From NCBI RefSeq assembly GCF_020524025.1, contig NZ_JAIVKN010000004.1, positions 186,001 through 250,000 on the forward strand: a stretch of 64,000 nt of DNA. The letters run 5' to 3'. The notes beneath the pieces were generated by a model, which worked only from the letters and a program-made list of their open reading frames with translations, was not told where the DNA came from and made no database searches. Each line of letters opens with the position of its first letter. The stretch's first letter is position 1. This document shows, one piece after another, positions 1-9,031 of this stretch. This DNA comes from Halobacillus litoralis. GTDB taxonomy: Bacteria > Bacillota > Bacilli > Bacillales > Halobacillaceae. The position numbers were made by a program, and so were the translations under genes.

Positions 1-634
1 CAAAGGAAGCGTCAATCGTTTTGTTCTGAAGCTTACTTTTTGCATCTCCAAATCCTTCTTCAAAAGCTTCATAGTCTCCTTCTTCAATTCCATACGCAGA
101 AAGAACCATTTCAGCCGCTTCACGTGTCGCTCCACCTGGCGGGCCGACAGCGACTTTCTTGCCTTTCAAATCTTCAATAGATTCAATTCCTGTAGAATCA
201 AGAGTGACAACCTGAAGAGCTTCCGGATAAAGGGAACCAATGACGCCTACGTTTCCTACATCCTTGCCTTCGAATTCACCTGTTCCTTCAACAGCATTAA
301 TCATGGTTGTGTTCTGAGCAATGCCAAGTTGGAAGTCACCGGACTGAATTTTGGCTATGTTTTCAACAGAAGCCCCTGATTCAACTGAGCTGACATCAAA
401 TCCTTCCATGTCGATGTTATCTGTAAGAAGGTTAGCCATTTCTCCACCTAGAGGATAATACACGCCACCAACACTGCCTGTCCCCATTGTAAGGTTTGTC
501 ATTTCTTCTCCACCGCTGTCGCCACCATCATCGCCGCCAGCTGAATCGCCTCCATTTCCGCTTTCACCGCAGGCGCCGAGAATCATGCTGATGGTGATGA
601 GGAAGACGATCATCAACCAAGAGTGCTTTTTCAT
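1..634 (-). CDS. TAXI-family TRAP transporter solute-binding lipoprotein (3' end missing)
   Basis: Extracytoplasmic receptor of a TRAP-type uptake system, expected to deliver a small organic acid or similar solute to a DctM-type permease. Reading from the ATG at 634, the product has a short basic start, a hydrophobic stretch and a lipobox ending in GAC, then a Gly/Asp/Ser-rich linker. The mature part has the TAXI features TMGTGSVGGVYYPLGG and SGASVENIAKI, followed by LKGKKVAVGPPGG. A strong ribosome binding site (AGGGGG) precedes the ATG. 211 codons are visible; the gene runs off the left edge, so the permease gene presumably lies outside the window. The substrate cannot be read from the sequence. 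Confidence 0.85.
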   Translation of the reverse strand, partial: MKKHSWLMIVFLITISMILGACGESGNGGDSAGGDDGGDSGGEEMTNLTMGTGSVGGVYYPLGGEMANLLTDNIDMEGFDVSSVESGASVENIAKIQSGDFQLGIAQNTTMINAVEGTGEFEGKDVGNVGVIGSLYPEALQVVTLDSTGIESIEDLKGKKVAVGPPGGATREAAEMVLSAYGIEEGDYEAFEEGFGDAKSKLQNKTIDASF

Positions 635-1020
635 CAAAATACCCCCTACTTTTCAAGTGTTTTTATTCAAATAGGAGTGCTTTTTCCTATTTAAAACTAA
701 TTATCCCTTATATTTACATAATTTTATCTCGTTTCGTCAATTATTACAAGAATATTAAGAAAATTACGTCATTAACGGTTGGATTAGGAAGGTTATATAA
801 GAGAAGAGGGGGGAGTGAACCGCAGTCACGTCTGACATGGATGCTTCTCATTGCATGAAGCCATTAGCAGCAACTGAATACAGGGTTATTTTTAGAAAAA
901 AATGAAAAAACAATCTTTTTTCTATACTCCTCCATCCGTGCTATAATCCTAAAATGCAAAATTTATGTATGGTGAATTGTTTGATAATTCGAATGATTCA
1001 GCAGTAAAAGGAGATTCAAC
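635..1020. other. Divergent intergenic region
   Basis: 386 bp between the divergent TAXI receptor and DUF819 genes. It should hold both promoters. A TATAAT hexamer lies at 942-947 on the plus strand without a convincing -35. On the minus strand TTGACG (740-735) precedes an A/T-rich stretch that could be the receptor promoter. I see no RNA gene or repeat. Confidence 0.4.
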
Positions 1021-2220
1021 ATGAATGACACACAAGTTCTAATACAAGAACCAATGGCGATTTTTGCCTACTTGATTGCCCTTGTCGGGGCAGTATTTAT
1101 GTTATCAACGTTGGAGTATAAGCCGCTTAAGAAATTTTTCGGCTATCTACCACCGTTAATTTGGATGTATTTTTTACCGATGCTTTCGACAACGTTCGGA
1201 ATCATCCCGCAAAGTTCAGATTTATACAGCTTCTTAAGTACCTATATGCTGCCCGCTGGTTTACTGCTGTTAATGATCAGCACGAACGTACCAGCTACCT
1301 TTAAACTTGGTGGAAAAGCTGTACTTGTCTTCCTTGCAGGTACTGTCGGAGTAGTAATTGGTGGACCTATTGCCTTTGCTTTATTCCAAGGTGTATTACC
1401 TGATGAAGCATGGCGCGGTGTGGGTGCACTTGCCGGGAGCTGGATCGGTGGCTCTGCGAATATGGGGGCGATGATTGAAGCTTTCAGCACGCCTGACGAT
1501 ATTTTAAGCCCAATTATCTTAACGGATACATTAGTCGGAATCGGCTGGATGGGAGTTATGATTTCCCTTGCAAATTTCCAGGAACGCTTTAATAAGTGGA
1601 ATGGCGCGGATAACTCTACGATCAAGCGCGTCAATGAAGATATTGCAACAGATGTGCAGAATAATGCGAAACCAATTCAGCTTCCACAGCTCTTTGGGAT
1701 CCTTTCCATTGGCTTCGCTGGTTCTTATTTAATCCGTCTGTTTGCTGATCTTTCGTTCATTCCAAAATCTGATGTTATGAATACATCCACGTGGACGTTC
1801 TTAATTATCACTGCTGTCGGGATTGCCTTATCCTTTACCAAAGTCCGCAACCTTGAATATTATGGTGCAAGTAAAGTTGGATATATGGGGATTTACTTGT
1901 TCCTTACAGCTATAGGAGCTCAAGCAAACTTGATGGATATCGTTCAAGCACCTCAGTTTATCCTTATGGGACTGGTGTGGCTCGCTATTCACGTGCTTTG
2001 TATATTCCTTGCCGCACGCTTATTAAAAGCACCGCTCTTCTTCGTTGCTGTCGGCTCTCAGGGAAACATTGGTGGAACAAGCTCTGCTCCAATTGTTGCC
2101 TCTGTTTTCCAACCGGCGCTTGCGCCTGTCGGATTGTTGATGGGTATCCTTGGTAATGTAGTTGGAACATACGCAGCTCTCCTCTGTGGTCAACTGGCCC
2201 GGATGATTGCCGGCGGATAA
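1021..2220 (+). CDS. DUF819 family integral membrane protein (YjcL-like)
   Basis: Polytopic membrane protein of 399 residues, hydrophobic throughout, matching the DUF819/YjcL family, whose substrate is not established. Characteristic stretches are GGPIAFALF, the SWIGGSANMGAM segment near residue 140, and a C-terminal GSQGNIGGTSSAPIVAS segment. These Gly/Ser-rich loops inside membrane segments resemble the fold of 2-hydroxycarboxylate and glutamate carriers, so a transport role is inferred. The ATG follows AAAGGAGA. It is a single gene followed by its own terminator. Confidence 0.8.
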   Translation: MNDTQVLIQEPMAIFAYLIALVGAVFMLSTLEYKPLKKFFGYLPPLIWMYFLPMLSTTFGIIPQSSDLYSFLSTYMLPAGLLLLMISTNVPATFKLGGKAVLVFLAGTVGVVIGGPIAFALFQGVLPDEAWRGVGALAGSWIGGSANMGAMIEAFSTPDDILSPIILTDTLVGIGWMGVMISLANFQERFNKWNGADNSTIKRVNEDIATDVQNNAKPIQLPQLFGILSIGFAGSYLIRLFADLSFIPKSDVMNTSTWTFLIITAVGIALSFTKVRNLEYYGASKVGYMGIYLFLTAIGAQANLMDIVQAPQFILMGLVWLAIHVLCIFLAARLLKAPLFFVAVGSQGNIGGTSSAPIVASVFQPALAPVGLLMGILGNVVGTYAALLCGQLARMIAGG

Positions 2221-2235
2221 TCATAAACTGAATTA

Positions 2236-2270
2236 AAAGCCTGACCTTTTTTAGGGTCAGGCTTTATTTT
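2236..2270 (+). terminator. Rho-independent terminator
   Basis: Stem AAAGCCTGACC/GGTCAGGCTTT followed by a T-rich tail, 15 bp after the DUF819 stop codon. Confidence 0.85.
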
Positions 2271-2405
2271 ATTTATATGAATTCCCCTGGAGGACACCTA
2301 CGTCAAAATAACCTCTCTGTTTCATCCAATTGGGATGGGCTCTCCTTCATTGATTGTTCTTTTTTGAATATATATAACAAAGTGAGCGGGGAAAGGGGAG
2401 ATCCT

Positions 2406-2834
2406 ATGGCTGTAATTAAAGCTCCATACAAAGACATTAAACTTCTTGCGCGTCTGCTCAGAGCTGAAGCGGTCGGGGAAGGGAAGCAGGGGATGCTCCA
2501 TGTCGGGGCAGTTACGGTGAACAGAGCAAGGGTGAATTGTTCAGATTTTGAGGGGTTAAGAACACTACCTGAAGTGATTTATCAACCCAAAGCGTATGAA
2601 GCACTTCAACACGGGATGTTTTATCAAAGATCAAGAGAGAGTGAAAGGCGCCTGGCAAAAAGGAATGTGAAAGGGCACAGATCATGGCCTGCAAAGTATA
2701 GTTTGTGGTACTTTAAGCCGGAGGGTCAATGTCCACCCACCTGGTATGACCAGCAGCTGGTGGGCCGGTATAAGGCTCACTGCTTTTACGAACCAGTTCA
2801 GGGCGAGTGTGATGAGATTTACAATTCGTATTAA
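2406..2834 (+). CDS. cwlJ: Spore cortex-lytic cell wall hydrolase CwlJ
   Basis: Cell wall hydrolase of the SleB/CwlJ catalytic family, acting on cortex peptidoglycan during germination. The 142-residue product has the family pattern ARLLRAEAVGEGKQGMLHVG (catalytic Glu in RAEA), VTVNRA, the VIYQPKAYEAL segment and a W/C-containing C-terminus (FKPEGQCPPTWYDQQLVG). The length equals B. subtilis CwlJ and there is no peptidoglycan-binding domain, unlike SleB. A longer frame opens at 2277, but the ATG at 2406 has the ribosome binding site (AAAGGGGAG) and fits the family start. GerQ, the usual operon partner, is not adjacent. Confidence 0.85.
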   Translation: MAVIKAPYKDIKLLARLLRAEAVGEGKQGMLHVGAVTVNRARVNCSDFEGLRTLPEVIYQPKAYEALQHGMFYQRSRESERRLAKRNVKGHRSWPAKYSLWYFKPEGQCPPTWYDQQLVGRYKAHCFYEPVQGECDEIYNSY

Positions 2835-2856
2835 TGGCTGTGTCCGTGATGATATT

Positions 2857-2888
2857 CTCTGCCTCAACCATGAGGTGGAGTTTTTTTT
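2857..2888 (+). terminator. Terminator after cwlJ
   Basis: Ten-pair stem CTCTGCCTCA/TGAGGTGGAG (two G-T pairs) with a four-base loop and eight T residues. Confidence 0.8.
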
Positions 2889-2984
2889 GGTACAGGTGAA
2901 AAAGAGCGTTTATTAAATGGAACGATCATTTTTGTGAAAGCAGGAAACACTAGGGAAGTAACAAGTACAGGTAGGAGGGAAAGC

Positions 2985-3137
2985 ATGAAGGAAAAGGGAA
3001 AGAAGCTTGGACGCACAGAAGCGAACCTTAAAATAAATAAATATCTCGAAGGTGAACGTAAAAAGGAGAAGGACTTGAGTACAGGGTATATGAACAATAA
3101 TACTGCAGCTATTGAAGTGAATGAAAAAGATCAGTAA
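2985..3137 (+). CDS. Small charged protein of unknown function
   Basis: 50-residue, very Lys/Glu-rich, hydrophilic product (MKEKGKKLGRTEANLK at the start) with no membrane segment and no motif I recognise. The ATG at 2985 has an excellent ribosome binding site (AGGAGG, 5 bases away), which is the main reason to believe it. The frame also opens upstream at 2934 but without such a site. A hairpin follows at 3149-3175. It could be a small sporulation protein given its neighbour cwlJ, but that is only context. Confidence 0.45.
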   Translation: MKEKGKKLGRTEANLKINKYLEGERKKEKDLSTGYMNNNTAAIEVNEKDQ

Positions 3138-3148
3138 GAAAATAACAT

Positions 3149-3175
3149 CCCTCCTTCTTTTGATTAGAAGGAGGG
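3149..3175. terminator. Hairpin between convergent genes
   Basis: Perfect 10-bp stem CCCTCCTTCT/AGAAGGAGGG between the small charged protein and the sugar transporter. Neither side has a clean T-run, so termination is plausible but unproven. Confidence 0.45.
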
Positions 3176-3182
3176 GGTAGAT

Positions 3183-4520
3183 TCAGGATATGCTGCTTCT
3201 CAGGTCATTTTCAATATCTTCAAGACTGCGTCCTTTCGTTTCTGGTACATAATTCATAACAAATAAGAAAGCCAGAACACCGATGGCTGCAAACAACACA
3301 AACACCCATGCTGTACCTATGGCTCCAAGCAGTACTGGGAAGAACAAAGAGACAATGAGGTTGGACAAAGATAATAGTAATGTTGTAAATCCGGTCGCTG
3401 CACCTCTAGCTTTTAATGGGAAGAGTTCCGGAAGCATTACCCACACCACCGGTCCCCATGTGGCTGAAAAGAAAATAATGAACAAACCTAAGAATATGAC
3501 GGTCAGCCAGGCGATACTCGTCGTCAATTCTGCTGTAAATAAAATCACTGCCAGAATTGTGAGACTGGTCACCATACCAGCATTTCCAATAAGCAGCAGC
3601 TTCTTCCTGCCCAGTTTGTCTATGGTTGCAATGGCTACTAATGTCATCAGGACATTTAATATTCCAATGCCGACGGTTCCTAAAATAGATGCAGAGTCGC
3701 CAAGGCCTGCTTTTGTGAAAATGGTCGGAGCGTAATAAATGACGGCATTAATTCCTATGAACTGCTGAAAGATGGCAATTCCACTCCCTACAATCAGCAT
3801 CGGACGGACCCACTTCGAAGTTAATACATCCCAGGTACTCTCTTTTTCAGCTTCGATTTCTCTCATCTGTTTAATTTCTTTATCAATATCCTCTTTCTTT
3901 CGTGTGAGGCCCATTATGTTCCGGGCTTCTTTTTCACGGTTCTGCTTTAGAAGCCACTTGGGGCTTTCCGGCATAAATAGAACGCCTATCATTAATACCA
4001 GCGCAGGTACAGCAGCAAGCCCCAGCATCCAGCGCCATCCTTCAATTGGAGCAAACGCATAGTTGATAAGGTAAGCGAGAACGATTCCTATGGTAATCAT
4101 TAACTGGTTAAGAGAACCTAGTGCGCCTCGGGATTCCGTTGGCGCCATCTCTGATAAATAGACGGGTACAATGGCTGTCGATCCGCCCACTCCAAGACCT
4201 AGAATAATGCGACCGGTCACAAGGATTGGTACGTTCGGTGCGAAAGCCAGCACAAACGATCCGGCTATATAAATAAGTGCTATAGCAAAAACAACACGTC
4301 TTCGACCAAAACGATCCGAAACATACCCGCTCAAGCCTGCTCCTATAATCGCTCCTACAAGTAAGGAGCTGACTACGAGTCCTTCTAGAAAATTCGATAA
4401 AGGGATATCTTTGCCTATAAATAAGAGAGCTCCTGAAATAACCCCAGTATCATATCCATAGAGTAAGCCTCCTAAGGCTCCAAAGAAGAAAATCCAATTC
4501 TTACTTAAGTTTTTATTCAA
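3183..4520 (-). CDS. MFS sugar porter (YwtG/CsbC-like)
   Basis: Twelve-helix sugar:proton symporter of the major facilitator superfamily. Visible family signatures are FFGALGGLLYGYDTGVISGA in the first helix, DRFGRRR after helix 2, PVYLSEMAP, PESPKWL before the central loop, QQFIGINAVIYYAP in helix 7 and PETKGRSLE at the C-terminus. I chose the TTG at 4520: AAAGGTGG lies 8 bases upstream, and the product then starts MNKNLSKNWIFFFG, in step with YwtG. An ATG 11 codons earlier (4553) lacks a good site. The substrate is probably a pentose, hexose or inositol. Confidence 0.88.
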   Translation of the reverse strand: MNKNLSKNWIFFFGALGGLLYGYDTGVISGALLFIGKDIPLSNFLEGLVVSSLLVGAIIGAGLSGYVSDRFGRRRVVFAIALIYIAGSFVLAFAPNVPILVTGRIILGLGVGGSTAIVPVYLSEMAPTESRGALGSLNQLMITIGIVLAYLINYAFAPIEGWRWMLGLAAVPALVLMIGVLFMPESPKWLLKQNREKEARNIMGLTRKKEDIDKEIKQMREIEAEKESTWDVLTSKWVRPMLIVGSGIAIFQQFIGINAVIYYAPTIFTKAGLGDSASILGTVGIGILNVLMTLVAIATIDKLGRKKLLLIGNAGMVTSLTILAVILFTAELTTSIAWLTVIFLGLFIIFFSATWGPVVWVMLPELFPLKARGAATGFTTLLLSLSNLIVSLFFPVLLGAIGTAWVFVLFAAIGVLAFLFVMNYVPETKGRSLEDIENDLRSSIS

Positions 4521-4789
4521 GTGGATAACCACCTTTCCTTGCGTTTTATCCATTTTGTTCCACTTTTTATTGAGAAAAAAACCTGCCTTGTGAAGGAATC
4601 CATTTAATTTGTGATGGAGGGTAATTTAAACTCTTACATAAATGCGTTCTCAAATTCTTTCCTTTACAACCGACTAATTCATGGAAACAAAGGATTAAAA
4701 GTTATAAAGGATACTTAGCCTGAAAAGTTTCAGTAATGAGGGGACAGGGAATCCATAAACAACTAAATCAAAGGCAGAGGTGGGAAAGT

Positions 4790-5518
4790 ATGTTGTTTTC
4801 CGGGACGAAACTTTCGGACTTATCTAAAGCATCCGTCACTCTTTTACTTGTTGGAGTGATCGCTTTAGGTTTATCGTTTTATATATTTATGGATATTACA
4901 TTAAGTATCCTGGCAAAAGAAAAGTTCGCTATAGATCAGGCTGCGTTCAACTTTGTTAAAGAAACCTCATTTTCCGGGGTGGAGATCTTTATGAAAAGCA
5001 TTACGCAGGCAGGGTCGGTCATCGTAATGGTGATTCTATCTCTTCTACTTGCCGGCTATCTACTTTTCTTTTCTCCATTCAGCCGTTGGGTCGGTGTTTA
5101 TTTCATCCTTGGGATGGGAGGGGTCAGCGGATTGACCAAAGCCCTTAAAATGTTATCAAGCAGGGATCGACCGGAGTTCATGGGCGATTTCCATGGTACG
5201 TCATCAAGTTTCCCTAGTGGTCACACTTCAGGAGCCATTGTATTTTATGGGTTTGTCATCTATCTAATTGCAGTCAGCCGGTTAAAATCAAGATGGAAAT
5301 GGTTTATTAACAGTATAGTTGTTGTCTTGACACTGCTGATTACGATTAGTCGGCTATACTTAGGTGTTCACTTTTTCACTGATATTGTGGCAGGCTTCCT
5401 ATTTGGACTTATATGGCTTTTCATCTGTATTGCTGCTCTGGAAATAACCCTTTGGCATCAACGCAGACGCCAGACCGAAGAACAGTCGGTTACGGAATCA
5501 GCCGCTCAAAAAACATAG
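4790..5518 (+). CDS. PAP2-family membrane phosphatase
   Basis: Integral membrane phosphatase of the type-2 phosphatidic acid phosphatase family, acting at the outer membrane face on lipid or undecaprenyl phosphates. All three catalytic motifs are present: K-x6-RP in KALKMLSSRDRP, PSGH in SSFPSGHTSGA and SR-x5-H in SRLYLGVHFFTD. 242 residues with several hydrophobic segments. Translation most likely starts at the ATG at 4790, after GAGGTGGGAAAGT, although the frame opens at 4736. The exact lipid substrate is not evident. Confidence 0.85.
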   Translation: MLFSGTKLSDLSKASVTLLLVGVIALGLSFYIFMDITLSILAKEKFAIDQAAFNFVKETSFSGVEIFMKSITQAGSVIVMVILSLLLAGYLLFFSPFSRWVGVYFILGMGGVSGLTKALKMLSSRDRPEFMGDFHGTSSSFPSGHTSGAIVFYGFVIYLIAVSRLKSRWKWFINSIVVVLTLLITISRLYLGVHFFTDIVAGFLFGLIWLFICIAALEITLWHQRRRQTEEQSVTESAAQKT

Positions 5519-5553
5519 AGCAGGAACCTAAATAAGGTTTCTGTTCTTTTTTT
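5519..5553 (+). terminator. Terminator after the PAP2 gene
   Basis: Stem CAGGAACCT/AGGTTTCTG followed by T7, just after the stop codon. Confidence 0.75.
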
Positions 5554-5641
5554 ATGGATGAAATGTTGGATATCGTGAAGACTATGGGAAAAGCACGGAT
5601 TTTGCAAACACACGATGCGATCCAAAATGGAGGAATTTCTC

Positions 5642-6628
5642 ATGCCAGCAAAGCCTCGTATTTCATCGTCTGAAATCGGGACGTTATGGATGACCTACCA
5701 ACAAAAGACGATGGTTATCAGAATGTTGGATTACTTTATAGCTAAAGCCGAAGACCAACAAGCCAAAAAAATCATGGTTCACTTACAACGCGATATCAAG
5801 CCATACGTTACAGACATTGAAACAATCTTTAAAAATGAGGGAATAGATGTTCCTGTAGGTTTTACTGAAGAAGATGTCGCAACAGGAGTGCCTAAGCTCT
5901 ACGACAATGGCTTCGATATTATGTTCCTGCGGTTGATTAAAGAGATCAGTATGGGCATGCATACGTTGAACTTGACGATGGGCTATCGGAAAGACATTAC
6001 TCAGATGTTTCGTGAACTTACGAGCATTACACAGAAGTATTATGTCGAGTGCACCCAGTATCTCCTGGCAAAAGGTCTGCTGCCAAAGTCACCGTATATC
6101 GCTACTCAAAAACCAATAGAACATGTACAGCATAAAGATTATTTAAGCATGTTCAAGTCTAATAAAGAAAAGAGAGCACTGAATACAGTTGAGATTGCTC
6201 ACCTGCACCATGCAATTGAATCAAATATAACGGGGATGCACATGATTTTAGGTTTTGCTCAATGTGCAACGGAGAAAGATGCCGCGAAGTATTTTAAAGA
6301 GGGCGCAGAGCTTGCGAAGGCAATCATTAAGGAATTATCTGAAGTTATGTTGGAAAGTGACCTCCAGGCTCCATCCACAGCCGGGGGGAATGTAACTGCT
6401 TCTCATCTAGCCCCGTTCTCAGATAAGATGATGCTTTATTGTGTTAGTCTCTTTTGCAGCTTTTCCTTAGGAGGAAACTCTCTAGGAACAGCGTTCAGCT
6501 TAAGAAATGATCTCCCTGCGAAATTTTCAGTCTTTATGAAAGACATTTTCCAATATGCTCATGAAGGAGCTAAGATCATGATTAAGTATGGGTGGATGGA
6601 AGAGCCGCCTCAATCAGAAAAGCATTAA
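5642..6628 (+). CDS. DUF3231 family protein
   Basis: 328-residue soluble protein with two helical halves that look like repeats of one module (each with a helix-rich stretch ending in M-x-L/A-x-YG/MGYR type segments), matching the Bacillaceae-specific DUF3231 family of unknown function. No signal peptide. A longer frame opens at 5615, but GGAGG lies 8 bases before the ATG at 5642. Proteins of this family are common in spore formers; four-helix-bundle (ferritin-like) architecture is my inference from the helix periodicity. Single gene. Confidence 0.7.
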   Translation: MPAKPRISSSEIGTLWMTYQQKTMVIRMLDYFIAKAEDQQAKKIMVHLQRDIKPYVTDIETIFKNEGIDVPVGFTEEDVATGVPKLYDNGFDIMFLRLIKEISMGMHTLNLTMGYRKDITQMFRELTSITQKYYVECTQYLLAKGLLPKSPYIATQKPIEHVQHKDYLSMFKSNKEKRALNTVEIAHLHHAIESNITGMHMILGFAQCATEKDAAKYFKEGAELAKAIIKELSEVMLESDLQAPSTAGGNVTASHLAPFSDKMMLYCVSLFCSFSLGGNSLGTAFSLRNDLPAKFSVFMKDIFQYAHEGAKIMIKYGWMEEPPQSEKH

Positions 6629-6714
6629 CGATTTTATAAGAACGAAACTTTCCCCGCATAAAACTTTCTGTGAAAGGGAAGGGACAGAGGAGAAGCGAAA
6701 ATAGGGGGATGGAT

Positions 6715-7179
6715 ATGGAAAAGATGAACCGGGGAATTATTACTGCCATTTCAGCTATCGGTATTGCACAAGGATTAAAGATTCTTACTTATCGTAGAAA
6801 CAACGGCGAATGGGATATAAAACAAGCTGCGACGACAGGTGGAATGCCCAGCTCTCATTCCGCAGGTGTATCAGCACTCGCTGCATATATAGCCGCAAAT
6901 AAAGGCTCCCGCCACACTGAGACGGCTTTAGCTGTTACATTTGGTGTAATCGTTATGTATGATGCGCAGGGCATCCGCCGGCACACAGGAGAAATCGCCC
7001 AGCTGGTCAATGATCTCGAAGACAATTTTGCTGCTATTTCTGGTGATTTTCCGAGCTTTGAGTTTGTCGAGCGTGAGAATGAACTTAAAGAACTGCTCGG
7101 CCATCAGCCGATTGAAGTCCTGGGCGGAGCGGTGTTGGGAGTGCTGCTCGGGTACTTATCAGCTAAGCTTGAAGGGTAA
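6715..7179 (+). CDS. yuiD: Divergent PAP2-family membrane protein YuiD
   Basis: Small membrane protein (154 residues) of the divergent PAP2/VanZ-like family typified by B. subtilis YuiD. It has GGMPSSHSAGVSALA (a degenerate PSGH-like motif) and VMYDAQGIRRHTG, the hallmark of the family. The biochemical role is unknown; a phosphatase function is uncertain because the classical RP and SR-H motifs are absent. The chosen ATG at 6715 lies 6 bases after AGGGGG; an ATG two codons earlier is too close. Confidence 0.85.
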   Translation: MEKMNRGIITAISAIGIAQGLKILTYRRNNGEWDIKQAATTGGMPSSHSAGVSALAAYIAANKGSRHTETALAVTFGVIVMYDAQGIRRHTGEIAQLVNDLEDNFAAISGDFPSFEFVERENELKELLGHQPIEVLGGAVLGVLLGYLSAKLEG

Positions 7180-7185
7180 CAGCTA

Positions 7186-7225
7186 AGATAGAAAAAGCAG
7201 ACTTGCTTTTTCTATCTATTTTTTT
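7186..7225 (+). terminator. Terminator after yuiD
   Basis: Perfect 14-bp stem AGATAGAAAAAGCA/TGCTTTTTCTATCT with a 4-base loop and a T7 tail. Confidence 0.9.
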
Positions 7226-7280
7226 GAGAATGAAACAATTGATAAAGCTAAAGATATACCAAGGAGGTGTGGATGATCCA

Positions 7281-7439
7281 ATGAAAAAGAATAAAAACCT
7301 GGCCCGCACGCAGGATGGCGATCATATTGCAAGCTCAGGAACCAATGTGGATGCCGTTAAGCGTCAGAACAAGCAATCCGGTTTAACTTACAATGAAGTA
7401 AAGAATCTCCTGGCTGAGTCCACTCGTGAACATAATTAA
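7281..7439 (+). CDS. Small gamma-type SASP-like protein
   Basis: 52-residue hydrophilic product. The centre, ASSGTNVDAVKRQNKQS, resembles the gamma-type small acid-soluble spore protein repeat (A-S-E-T-N-x3-V-+-x-Q-N-x-Q-S), present here once, followed by GLTYNEVKNLLAES. If the assignment is right it is a spore-core amino acid reserve made late in sporulation. The ATG at 7281 lies 13 bases from a perfect AAGGAGG, a long spacing. The family call rests on one motif. Confidence 0.55.
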   Translation: MKKNKNLARTQDGDHIASSGTNVDAVKRQNKQSGLTYNEVKNLLAESTREHN

Positions 7440-7491
7440 CTCAGTGGACAACTTATGAAAAAGGAAAAAAGAATGACTCTGGAGTGAAAGG

Positions 7492-7521
7492 GACCTGATT
7501 TGGGGATAGTCAGGTCTTTTT
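7492..7521 (+). terminator. Terminator
   Basis: Stem GACCTGA/TCAGGTC with T5, 50 bp after the SASP-like gene. Confidence 0.7.
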
Positions 7522-7610
7522 GGTTCTGCTTAGAGTTTGGAAATGAATAGGTTTAAAAGGATACAGCAAAGAGAATGGAAGTAGAAAAAGCAAAAAGGAG
7601 ATCCATTTTC

Positions 7611-8798
7611 ATGTCTATCAATCAGACCATTTTTTTGTTATTGATCGGGTATCTTATTTTTACGATTGATAAAAAACAGGCAAATCTTCCCGTGCCGATG
7701 ATTCTGGTCTTCATTGGAATCGGGTTGTCTTTCGTTCCTTTTTTTTCATCGGTTCATGTAACGGAGTATTTGATTTATTACGTCTTTCTTCCTCCTTTGC
7801 TGTTTGTTTCAGCCTATCGTTTTCCACCTGAGCACTTCAAGAAAAACAGTAACTTGATCATTTTTCTTTCAACCGTGGGCATTATTTTAACGGTCGGTAT
7901 TTTAGGGGCTGTCCTATATGTCATCAGTGGTCCATTTATATCCCTAACTTTCAGCGGTGCTTTGCTGCTTGCGGCCATTTTAACCCCGACGGATCCGGTG
8001 TCTGTGGTATCAATCTTAAAAAATTCCACCAGCGATAAAAAAATTGCCGATGTGGTCGAAGGAGAATCACTTTTAAATGATGGGACAAGTGTTGTTATTT
8101 TTACAGTTCTCATTGGCATGTATACAGACAGCCAAAGTTTTTCCCTCCTGTCTTTCTTTGGGGAATTCCTATTGGTTTCCCTGGGAGGGGTAGGACTCGG
8201 CGTATTTTTCGGCTGGATCATTAGTAAAGGCGTGCACTATACGCACAACAAGGAATACCAGGTGATGCTCAGTATTATTCTTGCCTATGGTATTTTTAAT
8301 TTGGCCGAAGCTTTCCATATATCCGGTGTATTAGCTACCGTATCTGCTGGACTTATGCTTTCATTTGAGTATGGTCGCACATTTAAAGAAGAGCACTTCA
8401 AGGAAACTTTAGACGGTTTTTGGGGCGTAGTTGAAACTTCTGCGTTGTCACTTTTGTTCCTGCTGATCGGGATCGAAGCGGCTGGGTATTTGGCTGCACC
8501 GGTGTGGGGGTTTGCTTTCATTGTCTTCGGACTGTCTATTCTTGTCCGTTTCCTTATCATTGGAGGTTCCACGCAGTTGTTTACAACCTGGCGCAGGAGA
8601 ATTAACTGGAGAGAATCAGCCCTTCTAACTTGGGCCGGTCTTAAAGGGACGATGTCCATCTTTCTTATTCTTTCATTCAAGACGGAAGCGGAAGGTGGAG
8701 AGACCTTTATTGCGCTGGCATTTGCATCGGTTTTGATTTCATTAGTACTGCAGAGTATTGGTGTCTTCCCATTATCCAAGCGGCTGCTGAAGTCATAA
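7611..8798 (+). CDS. CPA1-family Na+/H+ antiporter
   Basis: Monovalent cation:proton antiporter of the membrane, expected to expel Na+ at high salinity or pH. 395 residues, about a dozen hydrophobic segments. The CPA1 ion-binding signatures are present: LTPTDPVSVVSIL and VEGESLLNDGTSVVIF, the second carrying the ND pair. It lacks the long cytosolic C-terminal regulatory domain of NhaP/NhaK proteins and ends soon after the last helix. The ATG at 7611 follows AAAGGAG by 10 bases; an upstream ATG at 7575 lacks a good site. Fits a salt-tolerant host. Confidence 0.85.
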   Translation: MSINQTIFLLLIGYLIFTIDKKQANLPVPMILVFIGIGLSFVPFFSSVHVTEYLIYYVFLPPLLFVSAYRFPPEHFKKNSNLIIFLSTVGIILTVGILGAVLYVISGPFISLTFSGALLLAAILTPTDPVSVVSILKNSTSDKKIADVVEGESLLNDGTSVVIFTVLIGMYTDSQSFSLLSFFGEFLLVSLGGVGLGVFFGWIISKGVHYTHNKEYQVMLSIILAYGIFNLAEAFHISGVLATVSAGLMLSFEYGRTFKEEHFKETLDGFWGVVETSALSLLFLLIGIEAAGYLAAPVWGFAFIVFGLSILVRFLIIGGSTQLFTTWRRRINWRESALLTWAGLKGTMSIFLILSFKTEAEGGETFIALAFASVLISLVLQSIGVFPLSKRLLKS

Positions 8799-8891
8799 TC
8801 ACAACTTTTTTCGAGTGCGTTTACATTCGATAAAGGCTTGCAGGGCTTATGAAAAGGACTATTATTAAGATCCTCAATTATATGTAAAAAC

Positions 8892-8938
8892 AGGCGGATC
8901 TCACATTAGGAAGAGGCCGGGGAGTCGTCCGCCTTTCA
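8892..8938 (+). terminator. Possible long-range hairpin
   Basis: AGGCGGA (8892-8898) can pair with TCCGCCT (8928-8934) followed by TTT; a weak terminator candidate for the antiporter gene. Confidence 0.35.
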
Positions 8939-8999
8939 CAATTACATAAAAGGAAATCATTCTCTTAGGGAAGTGTAGGAGTAGGAAAGGGACTTAAAG

Positions 9000-9027
9000 A
9001 GCCTGGTTCAGCTGAACCAGGCTTTTT
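9000..9027. terminator. Palindromic bidirectional terminator
   Basis: Perfect 24-nt palindrome with arms AGCCTGGTTCAG/CTGAACCAGGCT and no unpaired loop, followed by T5 on the plus strand. It lies 5 bp beyond the stop codon of the minus-strand hydrolase gene. Confidence 0.7.
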
Positions 9028-9031
9028 ATAG